The notes beneath the pieces are model-generated. The model was given only the letters and a program-made list of their open reading frames with translations, made no database searches and was not told where the DNA came from. The translations under genes were made by a program, and so were the position numbers. From assembly GCF_001426525.1 (NCBI RefSeq), contig NZ_LMEW01000004.1, forward strand, positions 64,191 through 128,190: a stretch of DNA of 64,000 bases, written 5' to 3'. Of the stretch, positions 43,132 through 49,651 are shown piece after piece. This stretch comes from Massilia sp. Root133. GTDB lineage: Bacteria > Pseudomonadota > Gammaproteobacteria > Burkholderiales > Burkholderiaceae_D. Numbering within the stretch: the stretch's first letter is position 1; each line of letters begins with the position of its first letter.

Positions 43132-43737
43132 TTATTGGTGGTCCGTATTCACGATGAGCGTGGAATCGGCAAGCAGGCGCCGCGCGTCCAGCAGCGCGGT
43201 GCGGTCGGGGGCGACGCCGAGCAGGTAGCTGGCGTCCGGGTCGGCCAGCATCGGCAGGTCGTGCCCAAGGCAGTCGTGCGGAAAGCACCGGGTGCCGTCG
43301 ATCGCCTCGGCCAGCACGGCGAACCGGCTCTCCTCGCCGCGCAGGATGATCAGCGCGCCGGGGTCGGCCAGTTCGGTCAGCGGCAGCGCGAGCAGCACGC
43401 GCAGGTCGACGACGGCCAGCACCTCGCCTTCCCACATCGTGATGCCGGCAATGACGTCGGGCACGCCGGGCAAGGCGGTAAGCGGCAGCGCCGGCAGCAC
43501 GCGCGCGACCCAGGCCGTGTCGAACGCATAGCGCTCGCCCCCGCAGCGGAAGGCCAGCACCTCGATGCCCGCGGGCGCGACGGCTTCCGGCGCGGCGCCC
43601 GCCACGGCCAGCGCGGCGGCACGCGCGGCAAGCAGGCGCTCGCGGGCGCCGGGGTCGATGCGGTCCAGCGCGTCCAGGCCCGCGGCCGCCGCTTCGAGCC
43701 GGCGCGACAGGGCTTCCCAGTCGAAGGCGGCCGTCAT
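43132..43737 (-). CDS. wspD-like: CheW-like coupling protein (WspD position)
   Basis: 201 residues. N-terminal helical extension of about 65 residues, then CheW fold (about 65-190): VLAFRCGGERYAFDTAWV, ITMWEGEVLAVVDLR and a C-terminal strand. The extension is as in WspD. Overlaps the cheR stop (ATGA). Links receptor and kinase. Confidence 0.87.
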   Translation of the reverse strand: MTAAFDWEALSRRLEAAAAGLDALDRIDPGARERLLAARAAALAVAGAAPEAVAPAGIEVLAFRCGGERYAFDTAWVARVLPALPLTALPGVPDVIAGITMWEGEVLAVVDLRVLLALPLTELADPGALIILRGEESRFAVLAEAIDGTRCFPHDCLGHDLPMLADPDASYLLGVAPDRTALLDARRLLADSTLIVNTDHQ

Positions 43738-45032
43738 GACATCCGCTCCAGCCACGCCGCCGCCGCGCCGCCCAGTTCGGCGTCGGCGGCGCCCGCCAGC
43801 CTGCGGCAGTCGCGCAGCAGGCTGCGCGCGCGCGGCCGCCGGCCCGCGGCGTCTTCGATCAGCGCCCACAGGTAGTGGCCGAACGCGCTGTCCGGTTCGA
43901 GGTACAGGAGACGCCGCACGCAATGGCGTGCGAGGGCCGGGTCGCCCTGCTCCAGCGCAAACAGCGCGGCACGCTGCTGCAACGGGGCCGACAGCGCCTC
44001 GGCCTCGACGGCGCGGCGCAGGCATTGCAGCGCCTCCTCGCGCCCACCCGCCTGCGCGAGCGCGTGCACGCGCGCCATCGCCGCATCGTCCGGCGCCACC
44101 GGCGCGGTCGGCGCCGCGGCCGGCAACGGTTCGGGACGCGGCGCCGGCGCCGGCCGGGCCGCGGCCGGCGCGGACTCCACCGGCACCGGCGCCGGCGCGG
44201 GCAGCGCGTCCTTGCGGAAGAACACGGCATCCTCCAGGTACACGGGGGTAAAGCCCTGGAACAGCCGGGTCGAGGCCTCGCTCGCATTCACGACGAGCCA
44301 GCCGCCGTCGACGAGGGCGGCGCGCAGCCGCGCGACGACGCGCGCGGCCTGGTCGGGCCCGAAGTACATCAGGACGTTGCGGCAGACGATGACGTCCATG
44401 GCGGACGGATACGTGCCGCTGGCCAGGTTGAGCTGCGCGAAGCGGACCTGGGCGCGCAGCGTGGCGTCGACTTCGAAGCGGCCGTCGCCGAGCGACTGGA
44501 TGAATGGGGCCAGTTCGGCCGGGTCGGTGCGGCGGAACGACCAGCGCCGGTAGACGCCCGCACGCGCGACGTCGAGGAAGGCGTCGTTCAGGTCGGTGGC
44601 GAGGATGTCGACGCGTTCGGGCGGCAGTTGCGGGACGTCGCGGCGCAGCGCCAGCGCGATCGAATACGGTTCCTCGCCCGTGCAGCAGCCGGCGCTCCAG
44701 ATGCGCAGCGGGCGCACCGTCCCCCGGGCCAGCAGCGCGCGCGCCTGGTCGCACACGAGGTCGAAGGCGCGCGGCTCGCGCAGGAAATACGTTTCGCCGA
44801 CGGTGAGGAAGCGGGCGCACAGGGCGCTGAGGGCATCGTCCCACGGCCCGGCCAGCAGCCACGACGCGCACGCCGCGGCGCCCGGCAGTCCCAGCGCGCC
44901 GGCCATCCGCTCCAGTGCGGCGTCGAACTGGCGGCGGCGCAGGCCCGCGAACGTCAGGCCAGTCGCGGCCTCGACCCGCTGCGCCGCCAGGTCGAACACG
45001 TCGGCGACGACGATGTCGTCAATGGCGCTCAC
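43734..45032 (-). CDS. wspC-like: CheR-TPR methyltransferase (WspC-like)
   Basis: 432 residues. CheR N-terminal helices and SAM-binding domain (to about 275) with TYFLREPRAFD, WSAGCCTGEEPYS and VIVCRNVLMYFGP; Pro/Ala-rich linker (about 280-310); C-terminal TPR-like helices (about 315-430). The TPR tail is the hallmark of WspC and of CheR enzymes that act on receptors lacking a tether. Its start overlaps the first cheW gene by 14 bases. Confidence 0.92.
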   Translation of the reverse strand: MSAIDDIVVADVFDLAAQRVEAATGLTFAGLRRRQFDAALERMAGALGLPGAAACASWLLAGPWDDALSALCARFLTVGETYFLREPRAFDLVCDQARALLARGTVRPLRIWSAGCCTGEEPYSIALALRRDVPQLPPERVDILATDLNDAFLDVARAGVYRRWSFRRTDPAELAPFIQSLGDGRFEVDATLRAQVRFAQLNLASGTYPSAMDVIVCRNVLMYFGPDQAARVVARLRAALVDGGWLVVNASEASTRLFQGFTPVYLEDAVFFRKDALPAPAPVPVESAPAAARPAPAPRPEPLPAAAPTAPVAPDDAAMARVHALAQAGGREEALQCLRRAVEAEALSAPLQQRAALFALEQGDPALARHCVRRLLYLEPDSAFGHYLWALIEDAAGRRPRARSLLRDCRRLAGAADAELGGAAAAWLERMS

Positions 45033-45528
45033 CCACCGCTCCCAACGCCTGCGTCAGCTGCACCCGTTCGTGCTCGAACAGGAACCGGGCCGGATCGATC
45101 ACGAGGCACAGGCCGTCCGGCAGGCGCACCACGCCGTCGACGTAATCGGCGGCGCCCGCGGCGTCCGGCCAGCCGCTGTCCGGCACCGCGGTGCCGGGGC
45201 CGACGACCGCGTCGACCACGAGCGCGCACAGGACCCCGTCCATCTCGACGATGAGGAATTGCTGGGAAGGCGTGATGACTGTCGGGCGGCCGGTGGCGCG
45301 CAGGGCGAAATCGACGACGGTGACGGTCTCGCCGCCCACGTCGAGCACGCCGAGCACGATGTCGGACGCCCCCGGCAGCGGCACCGGCCGCGCACTGAGC
45401 ACGGCCCGCCGCACGGACGCCAGCGGCACGGCAAAGCGTCGCCCCCGGCAATCGAATTCAAGAACCTGCAGTGCTGCCGGTTGCCGGGCCGGCAACGCCG
45501 CTTCGGGCGCAAAAGCGGAGGGATTCAT
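45019..45528 (-). CDS. wspB-like: CheW-like coupling protein (WspB position)
   Basis: 169 residues, single CheW domain: VLEFDCRGRRFAVPLASV, VLGVLDVGGETVTVVDFA and FLIVEMDGVLCALVVDAV. AGGAG lies 6 bases upstream of ATG 45528, preferred over the ATG at 45534. First gene of the operon cheW-cheR-cheW-mcp-cheA-cheB-EAL, all leftward with overlaps or short gaps. Confidence 0.88.
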   Translation of the reverse strand: MNPSAFAPEAALPARQPAALQVLEFDCRGRRFAVPLASVRRAVLSARPVPLPGASDIVLGVLDVGGETVTVVDFALRATGRPTVITPSQQFLIVEMDGVLCALVVDAVVGPGTAVPDSGWPDAAGAADYVDGVVRLPDGLCLVIDPARFLFEHERVQLTQALGAVGERH

Positions 45529-45829
45529 GCTCATCTCCTGTCGATGCGATACCAGGCGACCGCTGGCATTCTTCGCATGAGCCTGATCCTAGCGGACCTT
45601 GCGGCCGGCGTGTCAGTCCCATCGCGCGTGGCATGGACGTATGTACAGGCTCGGCATGCAGCAAGAATGGCCAAACCTAGGGATTTCATGAAATTTCTAG
45701 CAATAAATCGCCCACGCGCATCTTAAAATACCGCAAATTCGATAATTCTGTCGCAAATTAAACGACAGCGGTTATCGTTATATTGTTGCTAAAAATTGAC
45801 ATTCCTCACAACGAGTGTGGGTAATGCAA
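45529..45829. other. AT-rich 301-bp gap before the chemosensory operon
   Basis: No gene seen. It is much more AT-rich than its surroundings between 45680 and 45830. It holds a direct repeat CGCAAATT at 45732-45739 and 45752-45759 (20 bp apart, two helical turns), an inverted repeat AACGA-N9-TCGTT (45761-45779) and a palindrome ATTTCATGAAAT (45683-45694). A weak leftward promoter is possible: CTGACA (45616-45611), 19 bases, TAGGAT (45591-45586). Confidence 0.5.
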
Positions 45830-46801
45830 TTAGGTCTCGAGGTGGGCCAGCTTGCCGAGGCAACGGCGCTGGAAGCTGTCGAGTCCATCCGTGACGAGGG
45901 CATCGTCCTCGGGCACGGTGCCGGCGTCGATCAGCAGGCGCAGTTTGGCGATGCGGTCGCCCTGCGCGAGCGCCCGCGCGAGGTTGGACGCGTCCGGCGC
46001 GCCCGCCTGTTCGATGGCCAGGGTCACCTCCGCCGGAAATTCCCAGTGGCGCGCGATGCCGGCCGACAGCTGACGTCCCAGCGCCAGCAATTGGCTGCTG
46101 AACCCGGTGGAACCGGGGACGGCGCGGTCCGGGCACAGGCGGAACGCGACGATCAGGCCCACGTTCTGCATCAGGCCGGCCAGGTACGCTTCGAAGCCGC
46201 CGGCGGGGATGCCCGGCGCGATGAGGCTCGCGGCCAGCGCGCACCGCTCCGACTGGTCCCACACGCGCGGCGCGACGCGGCGCGCGAAGCCGTCCGACTC
46301 CATGTTGATGACGGGCCGGAACGCGACGCGCGCCAGCACCATGCGCAGGCCGTTCTGCCCCAGCAGCTTAATGGCGGCCTCGACGGTATCGACCTTCGTC
46401 ATGGGGCGGTAGAACGCGCTGTTGGCCTCGCGGATCACTTCCGCCACGAGCACGGGATCCTGCATGACGAGGCGCGACAGGTCGGTGGTCGAGACGTCTT
46501 CCGCGCCCAGCCTGCCCAGCAGCTGGGGGATCACTTCGGGAACGCGCGGCACGAGCCCGGCCGCATCGCCGGGCCGGGCCGCGAGCGCCCGGACCTCGTC
46601 GAGGATGCCTTGTTCCACGTCCGGCGCCGCATCGAAACGGGCCGAGCCCGTCAGCCAGCGGTAATACGCCGCATCGATGTCGTGGCCGATGCGTTCGGCT
46701 TCGCGCGCCTGCTCCAGTTTCTGCTCGCCGGCCTTGGCCGCCGCCGCGGACGGGCTGGCGCCGCCGTCCGAACCGCCCATCAAACGAGAAATCCAACCCA
46801 T
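45830..46801 (-). CDS. HDOD-domain signalling protein
   Basis: 323 residues. Hydrophilic N-terminal region (about 1-95), then HDOD domain (about 100-300) with SRLVMQDPVLVAEVIREANSAFY, here residues 110-132, and VDTVEAAIKLLGQNGLRMVL. The metal-binding His-Asp of true HD enzymes is not seen, as usual in HDOD proteins, which act as scaffolds in signalling. Has its own likely promoter (TTGACA box) and stands between the two signalling blocks. Confidence 0.85.
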   Translation of the reverse strand: MGWISRLMGGSDGGASPSAAAAKAGEQKLEQAREAERIGHDIDAAYYRWLTGSARFDAAPDVEQGILDEVRALAARPGDAAGLVPRVPEVIPQLLGRLGAEDVSTTDLSRLVMQDPVLVAEVIREANSAFYRPMTKVDTVEAAIKLLGQNGLRMVLARVAFRPVINMESDGFARRVAPRVWDQSERCALAASLIAPGIPAGGFEAYLAGLMQNVGLIVAFRLCPDRAVPGSTGFSSQLLALGRQLSAGIARHWEFPAEVTLAIEQAGAPDASNLARALAQGDRIAKLRLLIDAGTVPEDDALVTDGLDSFQRRCLGKLAHLET

Positions 46802-46822
46802 GACATGCCCCCGTGCCGATGT

Positions 46823-46851
46823 AAATATCGTTATGGGCGGGATTGTGTCAA
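46823..46851 (-). promoter_or_regulatory. Sigma-70-type promoter of the HDOD gene
   Basis: Minus strand TTGACA (46851-46846), 18-base spacer, TATTTA (46827-46822 region). The predicted start point is about 15 bases before ATG 46801, so the leader is very short. Confidence 0.5.
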
Positions 46852-46856
46852 ATAAA

Positions 46857-46898
46857 TTGCCTCATGGCAACTCAATCCACATAAAATCTCTGATTTTA
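46857..46898. other. Two small inverted repeats upstream of the HDOD promoter
   Basis: TTGCC-TCAT-GGCAA (46857-46870) and TAAAATC-TCT-GATTTTA (46882-46898). They lie between the end of the receiver gene (46944) and the HDOD -35. The second could be a weak stop for the upstream operon or an operator. Confidence 0.35.
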
Positions 46899-46943
46899 CG
46901 GCGCTGGAACGCCATTTCCCGCCGATCCGGACAGGATGCCGCG

Positions 46944-47453
46944 TCAGAACAGGCGGATATTGCCGTCCTCGTCCCAGTCGACGCGGGTGATGCCCGGCTC
47001 GTCCCGCTCGAGGCGGCGCAACGCGTCGTCATGCCCGTCCGCCGCGTCCGGCGCCGGACGCGGCGGCGCGAGGCGGTCGCGGCGGGCGAACGCTTCGCGT
47101 ACCGTCGCGACCAGTTCTTCCTGCTGCCACGGCTTGGCCAGGTAGCGGAACACTTCGGCGCGGTTCACGGCATCGGCCACCTCGAGGATTTCCTTCGTCG
47201 CGGAGACGACGATGCGGACCGCTTCCGGCTGCAGGCCTTTCATGAGCTGGAGCACGTCGGCACCGTTCAGGCCGGGCATGCGGTAGTCGGAGATGACGAC
47301 GTCGAAGTCCTGTTCGCCGCCACGGAGCACGGCCGCCTCGGGCTCATCGAACGCTTCGATCACGACGTCGTCCGGCGGGAATGCCGCGCGCAGGGTGCGC
47401 CGCAATGCGCTCAGCACGGACGGTTCGTCGTCAAGAATGAGAATGCGACGCAT
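46944..47453 (-). CDS. Single-domain response regulator
   Basis: 169 residues: receiver (about 1-125) with DDE, phospho-Asp56 in VISDYRMPG, Ser in VVSATKE, Lys in YLAKPW, followed by an acidic tail ending RVDWDEDGNIRLF with no output domain. Its start lies inside the end of the HD-GYP gene (23-base overlap), so translation is coupled. Receiver belongs to the same RpfG-like group as three others nearby. Confidence 0.87.
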   Translation of the reverse strand: MRRILILDDEPSVLSALRRTLRAAFPPDDVVIEAFDEPEAAVLRGGEQDFDVVISDYRMPGLNGADVLQLMKGLQPEAVRIVVSATKEILEVADAVNRAEVFRYLAKPWQQEELVATVREAFARRDRLAPPRPAPDAADGHDDALRRLERDEPGITRVDWDEDGNIRLF

Positions 47454-48780
47454 CGGGTGACCCTGACTTCACGAAAAGTTGTAATTCGATCGACGAGCGG
47501 CGCTCGTATTCGGCGAGCTGCTTCAGCATCCGGTCGGACAAGACGTGGTCGGCCGACAGCAGCAGCGCCCCTTCCGGCGACAACAGGTCGCGGCTTAGCA
47601 CCATGCCCGGCTTGAGCTGGGCCGTGCCCATCGCGACTTCCGCGATCACCTCGGCCACGCTGCGCCCGGTGCGGATATCGTAGAACGCTTCGACGACGGC
47701 CGGGTCGTAGCGCTTGCCGCGGCTTTCCGCGACCAGTTCCGTCGCCTGCGCAGCATCCGCGCGGCGCTGCGCGAGCAGGCCCCGCTGCAACGCCTCGTAA
47801 TCGTGGGCGACCGCCAGGATGCGCGCGCCGAGCGGGATGTCGAAGCCGGCCATGCCTTCCGGAAAGCCGGCGCCGTCGAAGCGCTCGCGGTGGGCGCCGA
47901 TGATGCGCGCCGCCTCGCGCAATTCCTCCAGCGGCATCAGGATCTGTTCGCCCAGGTGCGGGTATTTGCGGTAGAGCCCGAGGTTGTCACCTTTCAGCAC
48001 GGACTCCGGAATGCCGATCAGGCCGTCGGGAAAGCCGGTTTTGCCGATTTCGTGCAGCAGGCCCGCCACGAAGATGTCCTGCGCCTCGCGGGCCGTCAGG
48101 CCCATGCGCAAGGCGATGCGGCGCGCCAGGTCGGCGACCTTGCGGCCGTGGCCGGGCACGGCGCCGGCGCGCGTCTCGACCATGCTCGAGAACACCTTGA
48201 TGAGCGTGAGGAAGTTGTTCTTGAGGCGCTCGTGCGAGGCCTGCAGCGATTTCTGGGCCGCGGACAATTCCGCCGTCCGTTCGCGCACGCGCTGCTCCAG
48301 GTTCGCGTTCAGGTCGCGCAGCTGCTCGTTCTGCTGGCGCGTCAGTTCTTCCAGCCGGAGCTTTTCGCGCTGGAGCCCTTGCCGTTCCAGCGCGTCGCGC
48401 ACGACGAGCAGGATGGCCTCCTCGTTCCACGGCTTCGTGATGTAGCGATAGACCTCGCCGCGGTTGATCGCGCCGACGGTGGCCTCGTGGTCGGCGTGGC
48501 CCGTCAGCAGCAGGCGCAGCGTGTCCGGCCAGCGCTGGCGCACGCGTTCGAGGAATTCGGTGCCGTTCACTTCCGGCATCTGCATGTCGGAGATCACGAT
48601 GTCGACGTGCTCTTCTTCCAGCACGGCCCACCCGGCCGCGGCGCTGCCCGCGACGAGGACCTTGTAGTGTTCGCGGCGGAACAGGCGGCGCAGCGCGGCG
48701 AGGATGTTCGGCTCGTCGTCGACGCACAGGATCGTGGCCGCGGGCGCGTCCGAGCGCGCGGTGGCGGAAAACGTGTTCAT
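47431..48780 (-). CDS. Receiver/HD-GYP protein (RpfG-like) with altered active site
   Basis: 449 residues: receiver (about 15-130, Asp65 in VISDMQMPE), coiled coil (about 135-190), HD-GYP domain (about 200-340), and a C-terminal segment. The expected HDIGK is HEIGK, HHERxDGxGYP is HRERFDGAGFP, and the later AD motif is AHDYEAL. Three metal-site residues therefore differ from active c-di-GMP phosphodiesterases, so activity is doubtful. 46 bases downstream of the second HDOD gene. Confidence 0.87.
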   Translation of the reverse strand: MNTFSATARSDAPAATILCVDDEPNILAALRRLFRREHYKVLVAGSAAAGWAVLEEEHVDIVISDMQMPEVNGTEFLERVRQRWPDTLRLLLTGHADHEATVGAINRGEVYRYITKPWNEEAILLVVRDALERQGLQREKLRLEELTRQQNEQLRDLNANLEQRVRERTAELSAAQKSLQASHERLKNNFLTLIKVFSSMVETRAGAVPGHGRKVADLARRIALRMGLTAREAQDIFVAGLLHEIGKTGFPDGLIGIPESVLKGDNLGLYRKYPHLGEQILMPLEELREAARIIGAHRERFDGAGFPEGMAGFDIPLGARILAVAHDYEALQRGLLAQRRADAAQATELVAESRGKRYDPAVVEAFYDIRTGRSVAEVIAEVAMGTAQLKPGMVLSRDLLSPEGALLLSADHVLSDRMLKQLAEYERRSSIELQLFVKSGSPDASHSHS

Positions 48781-48826
48781 GACTGAGCCTCCATGGCGCC
48801 AGCCCTCTCGATAATGTCGTTCATGG

Positions 48827-49651
48827 CTAATCCTGCATCAAAAGGCGGCACGCTTCCTCGAACTGCCCTTCCGTCTCGCGGCACACGGCCTGCACTTGTT
48901 CCGGCAACAGGCCGAGGTTGGCCGCCGCCACGCCGGCCATGCGCCCGTTCGGATCGAGCGCGTGCACCAACCCGTTCGCCACGTGCACGACGCCGGGGAT
49001 GTCGGCCAGGTCGGCCGCGGCCGGCGCGTGGTGCCGGCCGATCGCGCGCTGGATCACGGGCGGGAACTTCCACGCCTCGGCGAGCAGTTGGCCGGCATGC
49101 TCGTGGTCCACGCCGAGCACGCGCAGCTCCAGCGCGGACAGGCCCGTGTCGTCGTACTCGGCGATCACCCGGGCATACTGTTCGGGAAAGCTGATCGCCA
49201 GCACGAGCCGGCCGATGTCGTGCAGCAGGCCGCCGATGAAGGCGGCATCCTGGTCGAGACCCGCCTGGCGCGCGAGGCTGCGGGCGCACAGCGCGGTCGC
49301 GATCGAATGGCGCCAGAAGTGCGCGACGTCGACCCTGGGCCGGCCGGCGCCGCCGAAACGGTCGATGACGGTGCTCGCCACGGCCAGCGCCCGCGCGCTG
49401 TCGAACCCGAGCACGACGATCGCCTGCTTGACCGTTTTCACCTTGGCGGGCAGGCCGTAGAACGACGAATTCGCCAGGCGCAGGATCTTCGCGGCCAGCG
49501 CCTGGTCGCGCGACATCTTTTCCGCCAGCGTCGTCACGTCGACGTCCTCGCGCCCGAACGAACTGATCAGGTCGAGCACGATGGACGGCAGCGCCGGCAG
49601 GTCGCGCAGGCGCTGCACCACCTGGGTGAGTTCCACGGCGGTCGTCGTCAT
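48827..49651 (-). CDS. HDOD-domain signalling protein (with HD pair)
   Basis: 274 residues, almost only HDOD domain (about 15-215). PALPSIVLDLISSF, MSRDQALAAKILRLANSSFYG and VKQAIVVLGFDSARAL are family signatures; GGLLHDIGRL retains His-Asp and GRHHAP a second His pair, so metal binding is possible. Its start overlaps the upstream PAS-GGDEF-EAL gene stop (ATGA, 49651-49648). Confidence 0.87.
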   Translation of the reverse strand: MTTTAVELTQVVQRLRDLPALPSIVLDLISSFGREDVDVTTLAEKMSRDQALAAKILRLANSSFYGLPAKVKTVKQAIVVLGFDSARALAVASTVIDRFGGAGRPRVDVAHFWRHSIATALCARSLARQAGLDQDAAFIGGLLHDIGRLVLAISFPEQYARVIAEYDDTGLSALELRVLGVDHEHAGQLLAEAWKFPPVIQRAIGRHHAPAAADLADIPGVVHVANGLVHALDPNGRMAGVAAANLGLLPEQVQAVCRETEGQFEEACRLLMQD

